DNA of 64,000 nucleotides from Hahella chejuensis KCTC 2396 (lineage in GTDB: Bacteria; Pseudomonadota; Gammaproteobacteria; Pseudomonadales; Oleiphilaceae), in NCBI RefSeq assembly GCF_000012985.1, contig NC_007645.1:5850581-5914580 (forward strand). The letters are read 5' to 3'. Within the stretch, counting starts at the first letter, position 1. Each line of letters opens with the position of its first letter. Under the pieces are notes generated by a model, which saw only the letters and a program-made list of their open reading frames with translations, ran no database searches and was not told where the DNA came from. The position numbers and the translations under genes are program-made. This document shows, piece after piece, positions 36,448-45,786 of the stretch.

Positions 36448-37001
36448 AGCCACCTGCGATTTAGATACCTGTCTGCATCAGGATGAGATTGTTGTTTTCA
36501 CCGCTGCGCAACGCCGCTTCTTCGACTGAACGCCAGAGCGCAACCTGTGATTCAAGATTAAAACAATCATTCCACAAACGAAATAAAAATTTCAATATTT
36601 TTTCTCTTAAACCACTAATTTCAAATCTTGTGGATTAAACAAGCCCTTAAAACACAGGCTTATCGCTGGACAAACAGGAGACAGAAGAGAAAATTCCATT
36701 TTCATATTTTTTGGAACAAAAAGTTTGAAAAGCGCTATTTTTTTAAATAGGATGGATCATACGTTCCATTATCGGAACGCCGTAGAACAACAAGAAGCCA
36801 ATAAACCGGAGGCCGTGTGAACGCCTTTAATCAGTCATTCCAAACCTATTTCAGCGTTTTCGCACAGCCCGCTTCTTCTTGTTATCGCCTCGCCCGCGCG
36901 GTTTCCGCGCAATCCGGAAGTGAATTTACGCTCGCTCCGCACTGAAACTTTCTTGTAGGATTGGCGACACTGTATTTCATTTTCATTGCCGGAGAATCGA
37001 A
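36448..37001. promoter_or_regulatory. Divergent control region of the inositol locus
   Basis: 554 bp between the Idh/MocA gene (minus) and the RpiR-type regulator (plus). It is AT-rich around 36590-36760 and holds several ATTCCA or GGAAC half-sites, for example near 36576, 36702 and 36713. No gene is supported in it. Promoters for both directions are expected here. Confidence 0.6.
36762..36779. promoter_or_regulatory. Perfect palindrome CGTTCC-N6-GGAACG, candidate operator
   Basis: Arms are perfectly complementary, spacer ATTATC. RpiR-type regulators of inositol genes are reported to bind spaced GGAA/TTCC elements; here the half-site order is TTCC-N6-GGAA. The best candidate binder is the regulator encoded at 37002. 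Confidence 0.6.
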
Positions 37002-37853
37002 TTGTCCACCGCGATTAAGCCTACCAACCTATTAGAACTGCAGCAGGCCATCACTGAGCGTTACAACGACCTCAGCAAACGGCTCAAGCAAATCGCGCAG
37101 TTCGTCATGGACCATCCCAGCACCGTGGCGATGGAGACGGTTTCCGTCATTGCAGAACAAGCGGAAGTCACGCCCTCTGCATTGATTCGCTTCGCGGCGG
37201 CGTTCGGTTACGACGGCTTCAGTGAAATGCAGCAATTGTTCCGGCAGAAACTGGTGGAGAACAGCACCAGCTACCGCGAACGCATCCGTCTCTCCAGCGC
37301 GCAACCAGTGCATTCCGGCAAAGTGACCTCGCACACCATTCTCAATGAGTTCGTCAACGGCAATCTGCTCAGTCTGGAGCATCTGCCGGAGATGGTGTCC
37401 GGCGAGAGCATGGACGCCGCCATCAAGTTGCTGCACAACGCGAAAGCCATCCATGTGCTCGGCATGCGCCGCTCTTTTTCCGTCGCCTCTTACCTCACCT
37501 ACGCGCTGCGTCAGATCAAACGCAGAGTGTATTTGATCGACGGCAGCGGCGGCATGTTGCAGGAACAGGCGGCGTTTCTGGACAAAAGCGACGTACTGGT
37601 GGCCATCAGCTACAGCCCTTACGCTCAGGAAACCCGCGCGGCGGTGATCAAGGCTTACGAAAACGGCGTTCCCATTATCAGTATTACTGACAGCCGGCTG
37701 AGTCCGCTGGCCCCCATTTCCTCCGTCTATTTCGACGTCAAGGAAAGCGAGGTGCGCGGATTCCGCTCGCTGACATCCAGTCTGTGTCTGGCTCAGGCTC
37801 TGGTTATCGGCATGGCCTACCAGATTGAGCAGCAACAGCTGGGCGACGGCTGA
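37002..37853 (+). CDS. RpiR/MurR-family regulator with SIS domain
   Basis: 283 residues. HTH_6 domain at about 10-85 (LSKRLKQIAQFVMDHPS; VTPSALIRFAAAFGYDGF), then a sugar-phosphate-binding SIS domain at about 130-260 (IHVLGMRRSFSVASYLTYAL; DVLVAISYSPYAQETRAAV). The start codon is TTG at 37002, preceded by CCGGAGAA. Position between iolB and iolG suggests it is the inositol repressor (IolR-like) responding to a phosphorylated intermediate. It could also act on the downstream TRAP transporter. Confidence 0.88.
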   Translation: MSTAIKPTNLLELQQAITERYNDLSKRLKQIAQFVMDHPSTVAMETVSVIAEQAEVTPSALIRFAAAFGYDGFSEMQQLFRQKLVENSTSYRERIRLSSAQPVHSGKVTSHTILNEFVNGNLLSLEHLPEMVSGESMDAAIKLLHNAKAIHVLGMRRSFSVASYLTYALRQIKRRVYLIDGSGGMLQEQAAFLDKSDVLVAISYSPYAQETRAAVIKAYENGVPIISITDSRLSPLAPISSVYFDVKESEVRGFRSLTSSLCLAQALVIGMAYQIEQQQLGDG

Positions 37854-37977
37854 CGCCGGATCGATTCAGGGACATCCAGGTCCCGCGCCGGTCGCGTCGT
37901 TTGCATCGTCAGTATGGATGAAAGGCAAACCTTATTACTGTTGTGATTACCAGAGTAGAAAGTAGAGGCGCAATTTT

Positions 37978-38958
37978 ATGATTCGAATCAGTCTTCTCGG
38001 CGCGGGCCGCATTGGCGTCATCCACGCGTTGAACGCCAAGGCGAACCTGAATGTGGACCTTCGTTATATCGCCGATCCCCGGGAAGAGGCGGCGCGGGAT
38101 CTGGCGGAGAAAGTCGGCGCGAAGGTGGTGGATGTCAACGCCGCCATCAACGCGGACGATGTGGATGCTGTGATCATCGCCACCTCCACCAACACCCACG
38201 CGGAACTCAGTCACGCTGCTCTCAACGCAGGCAAAGCGGTGTTTTGCGAAAAGCCCATTGATCTGGACATCAACAGCGCCAGCGGCGTTGCGGAGCACGT
38301 ACAGCAAAGCGGCCTGCCCTACTTCGTGGCGTTTAACCGTCGCTTCGACCCGTCTTTCGCCGCCTTGCAGCGCGGCCTCAGCGACCTGGGCAAGCTGGAG
38401 CAACTGGTGATCACCAGCCGCGACCCTTCGCCGCCGCCGGTGGAGTACATCAAAGTGTCCGGCGGTCTGTTCCGGGACATGACTATCCATGATTTTGACA
38501 TGGCGTTATGGCTGCTAAACGAGCCGCTGCGGGACGTGCACGCCATCGGCAGTTGCCAGGTTGATCCGGCGATCGGTCAGGCCGGCGATATCGATACCGC
38601 CACCATTACCCTGACCACCGTGAGCGGCGCCCAGTGCGTGATTCTCAACAGCCGCCGCGCCGCCTATGGTTACGACCAGCGCGTGGAGGCCTTCGGCGCC
38701 AGAGGCATGTTGCAGGCGCACAATATCAAGCCTACCCAATTGCACCGCTTCGGCGCGGAAGGAGAAAACAGCGACAGGCTGGAAGACTTCTTCCTGCAAC
38801 GTTACGCCGCCGCCTATCAGGCGGAAATGGCCGCTTTCGTGCAGGCGCTGGTGACTCAGTCACCCATGCCCGTCAGCGTGCAGGACGGCGTCAACGCCTT
38901 GAAACTGGCGAACGCCGCCTACGCGTCTTTGGAGCAAGGCAAGCCCGTCGGTTTTTAA
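37978..38958 (+). CDS. iolG: Inositol 2-dehydrogenase
   Basis: 326 residues, Gfo/Idh/MocA family. NAD-binding LLGAGRIGVIHA at the start, catalytic Lys92 in FCEKPIDLD, and GGLFRDMTIHDFDMALWLL with the catalytic Asp and His. The sequence is close to typical IolG (GRIG, DPREE, FNRRFDPSF). It oxidises myo-inositol to scyllo-inosose with NAD. It follows the RpiR-type gene by 124 bp and is followed by a strong hairpin at 38968-38994 before the transporter genes. Confidence 0.93.
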   Translation: MIRISLLGAGRIGVIHALNAKANLNVDLRYIADPREEAARDLAEKVGAKVVDVNAAINADDVDAVIIATSTNTHAELSHAALNAGKAVFCEKPIDLDINSASGVAEHVQQSGLPYFVAFNRRFDPSFAALQRGLSDLGKLEQLVITSRDPSPPPVEYIKVSGGLFRDMTIHDFDMALWLLNEPLRDVHAIGSCQVDPAIGQAGDIDTATITLTTVSGAQCVILNSRRAAYGYDQRVEAFGARGMLQAHNIKPTQLHRFGAEGENSDRLEDFFLQRYAAAYQAEMAAFVQALVTQSPMPVSVQDGVNALKLANAAYASLEQGKPVGF

Positions 38959-38967
38959 ACTTCGCAG

Positions 38968-38994
38968 GCCCCGATTCTCACTTCGGATCGGGGC
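38968..38994 (+). terminator. Stem-loop after iolG
   Basis: GCCCCGAT, 11-base loop, ATCGGGGC, 10 bp past the iolG stop. No T run follows, so termination would be partial or factor-assisted. It suggests that the TRAP genes may have their own promoter in the remaining 170 bp. Confidence 0.5.
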
Positions 38995-39168
38995 TGGCGC
39001 ACGCTGTTGCAAGCCTTTTCGCCGCGTTAGCGCGACCCGTTCACCCTTCCCAATTCAAAACAGGTCCTCAGATTGACGGGGCTCACGACATTACTTTAAT
39101 GTAGAGCCTGCAGCGCTAAAGGGGTCGATAGCGCGCTCATTCTAAGAACTGAGTTGGAGAAGGAAGCC

Positions 39169-40317
39169 ATGCGATCACACGCCGTCATGCGACTTGGCGA
39201 CGCCCTGCTTGCGGCCGGGGCGCACAAACAACCCAAACTTACCTCAAAACTTTTAACCCTGTTGGCGAACTCTTTCGCCGCCACTGCGCTTTTTTTAACG
39301 ACATTACTTTTCACTACACTGCTTTTCACTGGTTTTTCTCACGCTGCGGAAGTCACCCTGCGGATGCATCATTTCCTGCCGGCGACCTCTCTGGATCAAG
39401 AGGGCTGGATGGAGCCCTGGGCGGAGAAAATTGAAAAGGAATCCAACGGACGCATCAAGGTCAGCATCTATCCCTCCATGCAGTTGGGAGGCAAACCGCA
39501 GCAACTGTTCGATCAGGCCAGAAACGGCATCGTCGACATCATCTGGACACTGCCTGGCTATACGCCCAGCCGTTTTCAAATGACCTCGGTGTTCGAGCTT
39601 CCCTTCGTTGCGTCTTCTGCGGAAGCGACCAGCCAGGCCTTTCATACTTTCATTGAGAAGTACGCGCCGGAGGAATATCAGGATGTGCATGTGCTATCCC
39701 TGCATACGCACGCCGCCGGTTCCTTCCATATTCTCGGCAAGCCCATTGAGCAAATCGCCGACCTGGAGTCTTTGAAGATTCGCGCGCCCACCAGAGCCTC
39801 CGGCGAAGCTCTTCGCCTGCTCGGCGCCAATCCCTTGTTCATGCCCGCTCCAGAAGTGCCCCAGGCTATTTCCAAGGGCGTCATCAACGCAGCCCTGTTG
39901 CCGTTTGAAGTCGTGCCTTCCCTGAAGCTGGACGAACTTGCGGAGAGCCATACCCTGCTCAGCGGCGCCCGCGGTCTGTACACCGCCACCTTTATCCTGG
40001 CGATGAACAAGAAGAAGTACGACTCCCTGCCAGACGATCTGAAAGCCATCATCGACCAGAATTCCGGCATTGCGCTGAGCAAGCAGATCGGCAAAGCCAT
40101 GGACGACTTCGAAAAAGTCGGCATTGCGCTGGCGAAGAAAAACGGCAATCACTTTTACTCCATCAATGCTGATCAGTTGAAGGAATGGGAGAATCGGGTG
40201 AAGCCGGTGCGGGAAGACTGGGTCGCCAAAGTGAATTCGCAGAACAAAAATGGCGAATATTTGTTGCGGCAGGCTGAAGATCTGGTCACACAGTACGAGA
40301 AGTCGCGACAGTTATGA
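39169..40317 (+). CDS. dctP: TRAP transporter substrate-binding protein (DctP)
   Basis: About 382 residues. Start at 39169 (MRSHAVM), after AGAAGGA; the in-frame TTG at 39154 is unlikely. The N-terminus is long, with a hydrophobic signal segment ending at FSHAAEV. The mature part has the DctP/7 family features: MHHFLPATSLDQEG, GRIKVSIYPSMQLGG and LKIRAPTRASGEALRLLG, with the conserved Arg that binds a carboxylate. So the ligand is probably an organic or sugar acid. It is the first gene of a DctP-Q-M set and lies downstream of iolG. The symbol gives family, not substrate. Confidence 0.9.
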   Translation: MRSHAVMRLGDALLAAGAHKQPKLTSKLLTLLANSFAATALFLTTLLFTTLLFTGFSHAAEVTLRMHHFLPATSLDQEGWMEPWAEKIEKESNGRIKVSIYPSMQLGGKPQQLFDQARNGIVDIIWTLPGYTPSRFQMTSVFELPFVASSAEATSQAFHTFIEKYAPEEYQDVHVLSLHTHAAGSFHILGKPIEQIADLESLKIRAPTRASGEALRLLGANPLFMPAPEVPQAISKGVINAALLPFEVVPSLKLDELAESHTLLSGARGLYTATFILAMNKKKYDSLPDDLKAIIDQNSGIALSKQIGKAMDDFEKVGIALAKKNGNHFYSINADQLKEWENRVKPVREDWVAKVNSQNKNGEYLLRQAEDLVTQYEKSRQL

Positions 40318-40835
40318 TTGCCTTGTCGACTTACCCGGCCCTGCGCCAAAGCGTTCGCACCGCAGACGCCTGGCTTGCTGTCGCGGCGCAATGCAGCGCC
40401 TATCTCAGCGGCGCAGCGCTGGTCGCTATCGTCATGGTAGTGACGACGTCCGTATTCGGGCGCTGGCTGTTTGGAACGGCGGTGACCGGCGACTTCGAAA
40501 TCGTCGAAATCGGCGTCGCCACCGCGATTTTCTATACCTTCCCCGCCTGCCAATACGGCTATAAACATCTGGCGGTGGACCTCCTCGTCAAACGACTGCC
40601 ACTGGCCCTGGAAAAAGCCGCCTGCGCGATCGCCGAATTGGCGCTTTGCCTGATCTTCGCGTTTATTGGCTGGCGTCTCATTCATGGCGCCGAGGAGTAC
40701 TTTTCCTACAACGAACAAACCATGATCCTCGCCATACCACTAGGCTGGGTGCTGCTCGCCTGCGCGCCGCCCTGCTTTCTGTCGGCGTTGATCGCTATGA
40801 GCAACTTATTGCAGAAATTAGTCACCGATAAATAG
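40314..40835 (+). CDS. dctQ: TRAP transporter small permease (DctQ)
   Basis: 173 residues with four predicted membrane helices, the DctQ size. The start ATG overlaps the dctP stop in ATGA, showing translational coupling. The segment GRWLFGTAVTGDFEIVEIGVA is typical of DctQ. With DctM it forms the membrane complex of a Na+-driven tripartite transporter. Confidence 0.9.
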   Translation: MIALSTYPALRQSVRTADAWLAVAAQCSAYLSGAALVAIVMVVTTSVFGRWLFGTAVTGDFEIVEIGVATAIFYTFPACQYGYKHLAVDLLVKRLPLALEKAACAIAELALCLIFAFIGWRLIHGAEEYFSYNEQTMILAIPLGWVLLACAPPCFLSALIAMSNLLQKLVTDK

Positions 40836-40852
40836 CCAAGGACAAGGCCCTT

Positions 40853-42160
40853 ATGGATGATCTGTACATCGGCGTAATCGCCTTCGCCTCGCTGCTCGTG
40901 CTGATTTTTCTGCGCATTCCTGTGGCCGCGGCCATGCTGTTGACGGGAGCGGCGGGCTACACCGCCATCCTGGGCTGGGATGCGTTGATGTATCATTTTA
41001 ACTCCGGTCCGTTCTACCGGTTTTCCTCCTACGATCTCGCCGTCATCCCCATGTTTCTGCTGATGGCGCAGTTCGCAACCGTCGCCAACCTTAACAAAAC
41101 CCTGTTCAGCGCCTGCAATTCCTGGTTCGGCTCCGTGCGCGGCGGACTGGCGATGGCCTCCATCACCAGCTGCGCCTTTTTCGGCGCCATCAGCGGCTCC
41201 TCACTCGCCACCACCCTGACCATGTCGAAAGTGGCTCTGCCCGAAATGAAACGCCATGGTTACTCCAACCAGCTCAGCGCCGGTACGCTCGCCGCCGGCG
41301 GCACACTGGGCATACTCATCCCTCCCTCTATCGCTCTGGTGATCTACGCGCTGTTGACGGAGCAGAACATATCCAAGCTCTTTATCGCCGCCGCCGTTCC
41401 CGGTGTTATCGCCACTATCGGCTATTTGCTGGCGGTGCAGGCGTACGTGCGATTGTTCCCTTCCGTGGGGCCGCAAACCCATAAGGCCTCCGGAGTAGAG
41501 AGATTGTCGGCGTTGCTGCGCGTAACGCCGGTCCTGGCGATATTCCTCGGGTTGTTGGGAGGCATTTACGGCGGCGTGTTCACGGTCACCGAAGGGGCCG
41601 CAATCGGCGCTTTCGCCACCTATTTGCTGGCGCAAATAAAACGTCAGATCAACAAGCAGGCGATGATGAAAATATTCAAAGAGACCGCCATCACCACCGG
41701 CCTGGTTTTTTTCATCATACTGGGGGCGGACCTGTTCAATTCCGTCATCGTTCTTTCCAATATCCCCAACGCCTTCGCCGAGACGATCACCGCCATGAAT
41801 TTGAGCGCAACCGCAGTGATTGTCATTCTGCTGCTGATCTACTTGGCGCTGGGATGCTTCCTTGACAGTATGTCGATGCTGCTGCTGACCATTCCGATAT
41901 TCTTTCCGGTGGTGATGTCGCTGAACTTCAATATGCCGCCGGAACACACCGCCATCTGGTTCGGCGTGCTGGCGGTGGTGGCGATTGAGATCGGCTTGAT
42001 CACGCCGCCGGTGGGCATGAACATCTTCGTTCTCAAGTCCCAGGCGGAACACATCAATCTGGTGGAATGCTACAAAGGCGTCACGCCTTTTATCATCGCC
42101 GACATGCTGCGCCTGGCGTTGCTGGTGGCCTGGCCCGGGATTGTGCTGGTCTTTCTTTAA
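40853..42160 (+). CDS. dctM: TRAP transporter large permease (DctM)
   Basis: 435 residues with about 12 hydrophobic segments. Family motifs: GAISGSSLATTLTMSKVALPEMKRHGY and GTLGILIPPSIALVIYALLTEQ, then GLITPPVGMNIFVLKS near the C-terminus. It uses the Na+ gradient to move the solute delivered by DctP. It lies 17 bp after dctQ, and its stop is 5 bp from the convergent enoyl-CoA hydratase gene. Presence next to iolG raises the possibility of cyclitol or uronate uptake; this is an inference. Confidence 0.92.
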   Translation: MDDLYIGVIAFASLLVLIFLRIPVAAAMLLTGAAGYTAILGWDALMYHFNSGPFYRFSSYDLAVIPMFLLMAQFATVANLNKTLFSACNSWFGSVRGGLAMASITSCAFFGAISGSSLATTLTMSKVALPEMKRHGYSNQLSAGTLAAGGTLGILIPPSIALVIYALLTEQNISKLFIAAAVPGVIATIGYLLAVQAYVRLFPSVGPQTHKASGVERLSALLRVTPVLAIFLGLLGGIYGGVFTVTEGAAIGAFATYLLAQIKRQINKQAMMKIFKETAITTGLVFFIILGADLFNSVIVLSNIPNAFAETITAMNLSATAVIVILLLIYLALGCFLDSMSMLLLTIPIFFPVVMSLNFNMPPEHTAIWFGVLAVVAIEIGLITPPVGMNIFVLKSQAEHINLVECYKGVTPFIIADMLRLALLVAWPGIVLVFL

Positions 42161-42165
42161 GCGCT

Positions 42166-42945
42166 CTATTTCCCTTTAAAAACGGCGTCGCGTCGCTCCA
42201 GAAAAGACGCGATGCCCTCCTGCATATCTTCGCTGTCCATCAGTCCTTTGATCTCACTGAACAACTGTGTTTTCGCGACCTCTTCTCCCTGCAGGCGCGC
42301 CAGTCTGGATGACGCCAGACTGCCCTGCACGCCCAATGGCGCCGCCTTGGCGATGCGCTCGGCGATTTCCAGCGCTTTATCGAACTGCATTCCCGGTTCG
42401 ACAAGCTCCTGCACCAGGCCCCAGCGGTACGTGTCCTGTGCGGACCAGGCGTCTCCCGTCAGCAAATAGCGCTGCGCGTTGGCCCAGCCGATTTCCTGTT
42501 GCAAACGCATCGTCGCGCCGCCGCAGGCGAATAGTCCGCGCTTCACTTCCAACTGGCTGAAGCGAGTGTTGTCCGCCGCAATACGCACGTCCGTGTTCAG
42601 CATCATTTCCACGCCGCAGGTGTAGCAATACCCTTGCGTGGCCATCACCACGGGTTTATGCTGCGGCTCGCCGCTGATGAAAAAGGGATCTATTTCGCCC
42701 TCGCCCAACTCCGGCGGCCGACCGGTCGCAAAGGTCTCCGCCCAGTCATTCAACTCCAGCCCCGATGTGAAGTGCTCGCCTTCCGCCCACAGCAAACCAA
42801 CTCGCAGTTCAGAATCGCGTTGCAACAGGCCGTAGGCGCCGGCGATATCATGGAACATGGCCACCGTCAGGGCGTTCATTTTCTCCGGGCGATTCAGGCC
42901 AATAAGTAAAATATGCCCGCGTTTTTCGACTTTGATGAATGACAT
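42166..42945 (-). CDS. Enoyl-CoA hydratase/isomerase family protein
   Basis: 259 residues with the crotonase fold: LNRPEKMNALTVAM and GEHFTSGLELNDW near the start. Both catalytic Glu of classical hydratase are present (CGVEMML and FSQLEVKRGLF). The Ala-Cys-Gly-Gly stretch and length fit proteins labelled crotonase-like without proven substrate. It is convergent with the TRAP genes and not obviously linked to them. AGGAGAGGAG-like sequence precedes the ATG. Confidence 0.88.
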   Translation of the reverse strand: MSFIKVEKRGHILLIGLNRPEKMNALTVAMFHDIAGAYGLLQRDSELRVGLLWAEGEHFTSGLELNDWAETFATGRPPELGEGEIDPFFISGEPQHKPVVMATQGYCYTCGVEMMLNTDVRIAADNTRFSQLEVKRGLFACGGATMRLQQEIGWANAQRYLLTGDAWSAQDTYRWGLVQELVEPGMQFDKALEIAERIAKAAPLGVQGSLASSRLARLQGEEVAKTQLFSEIKGLMDSEDMQEGIASFLERRDAVFKGK

Positions 42946-43115
42946 AAAGCTCCTCTCCTGAGTGATCCTTGGATATCGTCCTCCCCATACCTTGCAGGAA
43001 GACTATACCTCACTTCAATATCATCCGCGTCGCCGCCTCCAGAGCCTATCGTCAACTTCGACGAATATTGGGCTGATCTCGCCATTTGAGTCCCATGCCG
43101 TGCGTCGCAGTCCCT

Positions 43116-44168
43116 TTATGGTCCCAGCACCCCGGCGCCCGCCATCAGGCTCCAGAGCAAGCGCGGCGCCGAAAGGTTTTTGTAAGCCAGATACCACTTG
43201 CTTTCCTCTCCCCGGTAGCGGGTTTTGTGGTACGCCAGAGGCGCGAAGGCATAGAGTCCTGAACCATGGCGATACAGCCATTCGCCAATCCGACGCAGCA
43301 TCGGATTCTCGCCCGGCGCAGCCTGCAGGCCGTGTAAAGGCGCAATGCCCAGAGACAGACGCGCCACGCCTTCTCGGCGGAACTGCTCTATCGCCTGCAG
43401 CAACGTATAATCCAACAGTCCCGCTGGTCCGGTTCCAGGCGCGCTACGAAGAATATTGGCGCAGTATCCGGCGACGCCGCCCTGCGAAAAATAGGGATCA
43501 AAGTAGATATACCCCAGCAAGCGCTCTCCCTGAAAACAATAAAAGCGACGCGACAACCATTCATCCCGATGCTGCGGAGGACGCGTCAGCAAACGCAGTT
43601 CGCCGCGCCGCACCGCCTTCTGCTTCAGCCAGCGTCGCGAAATCGCCTCCACCTCATCAATATCCATTTGCGAAGCGCGCCGTTCCTCTACTCTCAAGCC
43701 AAAGCGCTCCCCCAGGTTGGCGGCATGGCGCAGTTGTTTCTTGTGTTTGCCGCGAACGGAAAAGCCCTCCAGCGGGAAACTGAACTCCGTGCCCATTTCA
43801 TTGGTTCGATACCCCAGATGCGCCAGGAATTGCGCCACTTTGTCCTCAATACCGACAAATATGACAGGGCGACTGCGCGTCGCAAGAAAGTGGTCGAGCA
43901 GTGGCGCCAGGTTCTCATCCGCACACACCGGGTTGTTAAAAACGACATCCGCCCCACCTTGCAGCCAACCCAACGGACAATAACTGACAAAGCCACGCTG
44001 AGCGGAACCGAAATACTGAACGCCGGGTTGAAAGCTGAAGTACGCGCTGGACTGAGTTCCATACTGCAGTAGCAAACGTCGCCGCTCCGACGCCGACAAC
44101 GGCGATTCTGACGCACCGGGACAGTAATCAGACTCCACGTAGAGCGTATCGGAAAGGACAGGCAGCAT
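43116..44168 (-). CDS. LPG-synthase C-terminal-like (DUF2156) acyltransferase-fold protein
   Basis: 350 residues, soluble, with the GNAT-like fold of the phosphatidylglycerol lysyltransferase catalytic domain: RGKHKKQLRHAANLGERFGL, WLSRRFYCFQGERLLGYIYFDPYF, YTLLQAIEQFRREGVARLSLGIAPL, and a final LYAFAPLAYHKTRYRGEESKWYLAY. In MprF this domain transfers Lys from tRNA to lipid. No membrane flippase part is present, so the acceptor may differ. It precedes nhaD on the same strand, but a terminator separates the two. Confidence 0.8.
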   Translation of the reverse strand: MLPVLSDTLYVESDYCPGASESPLSASERRRLLLQYGTQSSAYFSFQPGVQYFGSAQRGFVSYCPLGWLQGGADVVFNNPVCADENLAPLLDHFLATRSRPVIFVGIEDKVAQFLAHLGYRTNEMGTEFSFPLEGFSVRGKHKKQLRHAANLGERFGLRVEERRASQMDIDEVEAISRRWLKQKAVRRGELRLLTRPPQHRDEWLSRRFYCFQGERLLGYIYFDPYFSQGGVAGYCANILRSAPGTGPAGLLDYTLLQAIEQFRREGVARLSLGIAPLHGLQAAPGENPMLRRIGEWLYRHGSGLYAFAPLAYHKTRYRGEESKWYLAYKNLSAPRLLWSLMAGAGVLGP

Positions 44169-44292
44169 AGGGCCCCCACTTAACTGTTGTTCTTATAGGC
44201 TCAAGCGAGCTTAACAACTGCGCTAATGGGGAGAATCCACCTTTGGAAGGGGCGAACGAAGCAGTGATGTGAACAAGTCGGCAGATTAAGGT

Positions 44293-44332
44293 GAAGAGAG
44301 AAACGCCGGAGAGCAAAGGAGCGCTCTCCGGC
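44293..44332 (-). terminator. Intrinsic terminator of nhaD
   Basis: Minus strand GCCGGAGAGC, loop, GCTCTCCGGC (perfect 10-bp stem) followed by GTTTCTCTCTTC. It lies 7 bp past the nhaD stop. Confidence 0.75.
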
Positions 44333-44338
44333 GACAAA

Positions 44339-45589
44339 CTACATAGCGTACTTCGCCATCAGATAGACGCCTGCGTATCCCACAGAGTATGCGCCCAGCA
44401 GCGCAGGCACATACTTGGCGTAACTGCCGAAAGTCAGGCCGCGTACTTTGGACATCGCCACGATGCCCGCCGCGGAGCCGATCACCAGCAAAGAACCGCC
44501 GACGCCGACCGCATAGGTCAGTCCCATCCATTCCGCTTTGCTCATGGTGATGCCGGACTTGAGCAGCGCCGCAGTCAGAGGCACGTTGTCAATACAGGCG
44601 GACAGCAGTCCCATCAGATAGTTCGCCACCAGCGGCGACACTTGTGAGTACATGGCCAACAGCGACTCCAGGACATGCACTTCTTTAAGTACGCCAACCA
44701 ACAACAGAATGCCCAGGAAGAACAACAGAGTTTCAAACTCGATAACGCGGATGTATTCCAGGATCGGGTCGTTCTCGATGTCGTCGTTGAAGAAACGCGC
44801 CACCAGGAACATGGTCGCCAGACCGAACAGGAAGGTCAGGACGGGAGGAATCTGATAAATCACGTTGAGAACGATGGTGCCCAGAATCGTCGCCAGAAAC
44901 ACGCCGGCGATGGCGATATCAACGCCGCGAACGTCGGTGCGGTGCTGCTGCACAATCACGTCCCCGGACAAACCAAAACTCAACACCGTCGCCATAAACA
45001 TGACGGCGACGAATGAGGGAATACTGAGCAGCAGCAGATCCAGAATATCCACTTTATCCTGCAGGAAAATCATCAAGGTGGTGACGTCGCCGGTAATCAG
45101 CGCAACGCCGCCGGAGTTGACGGAAAAAACCACCAGCGCGGCGAAGCGCAGGGTTTTGGCGAGGTCCATCCGCAGGGACAGAATCAGCGTGACCGAAACC
45201 AGAGTCGCGGTGATGTTATCGGCGAGAGAAGAGAATACAAAGCAGAAGAGACCGGTTAAGAATAAAAGCTTGCGCTCCGACACCCGTTTGGGGAGAAACA
45301 GATAGATGAGGTTTTCTATCATCCCCTTCTTATTGAGATAGGCGACAAAAGTCATCGCCGCCAACAGGAAAAGCCAGAGTCCGGCTATTTCGGCGATATT
45401 GCTTTCCAGCCCTTGAATAACCGCCTCTTGATGTTCGGGATCGCCGCTATTGAATGCAAAGAGTAGAATCCAGGCCAGTGCGCCAAGGAAGAGGGTGATT
45501 TTGGCTTTGTTTACGTGAATCACCTCTTCCAGGACCACGCCGAGGAGAGCGAGAATCGCCAAGCCTATCACCGCGTAATTCAACCACAT
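44339..45589 (-). CDS. nhaD: Na+/H+ antiporter NhaD
   Basis: About 416 residues and a dozen membrane helices. Start at 45589 (MWLNYAV), with AGAGGAA upstream; the open frame above is not NhaD-like. Signature parts: SSLADNITATLVSVTL with the conserved Asp-Asn, VNSGGVALITGDVTTLM, and ACIDNVPLTAALL. NhaD exchanges internal Na+ for external H+ and is common in marine and halophilic bacteria. A monocistronic unit with its own terminator. Confidence 0.93.
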   Translation of the reverse strand: MWLNYAVIGLAILALLGVVLEEVIHVNKAKITLFLGALAWILLFAFNSGDPEHQEAVIQGLESNIAEIAGLWLFLLAAMTFVAYLNKKGMIENLIYLFLPKRVSERKLLFLTGLFCFVFSSLADNITATLVSVTLILSLRMDLAKTLRFAALVVFSVNSGGVALITGDVTTLMIFLQDKVDILDLLLLSIPSFVAVMFMATVLSFGLSGDVIVQQHRTDVRGVDIAIAGVFLATILGTIVLNVIYQIPPVLTFLFGLATMFLVARFFNDDIENDPILEYIRVIEFETLLFFLGILLLVGVLKEVHVLESLLAMYSQVSPLVANYLMGLLSACIDNVPLTAALLKSGITMSKAEWMGLTYAVGVGGSLLVIGSAAGIVAMSKVRGLTFGSYAKYVPALLGAYSVGYAGVYLMAKYAM

Positions 45590-45786
45590 AACAACAATTT
45601 CCTCTTTAAATTGGGAAGTCTTGATCGCTCCAGCCGCCAACGCCTGGCGATGAAAAAATGGACAATTATTGGAATCAGGCCCCCAATAGACCATACGCAC
45701 TGTTACTCACAGGCAGACGGGAATATCAGAAAGATAACGCAGGCGGGCGGATCACCCAGGGAGCGCGCCAATAATACAGGTTTTGA

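Noticed and set aside
42962-43783. Plus-strand open frame of 273 codons
   Set aside because: Mostly antisense to the DUF2156-type gene; Pro/Arg/Ser-rich shadow composition.
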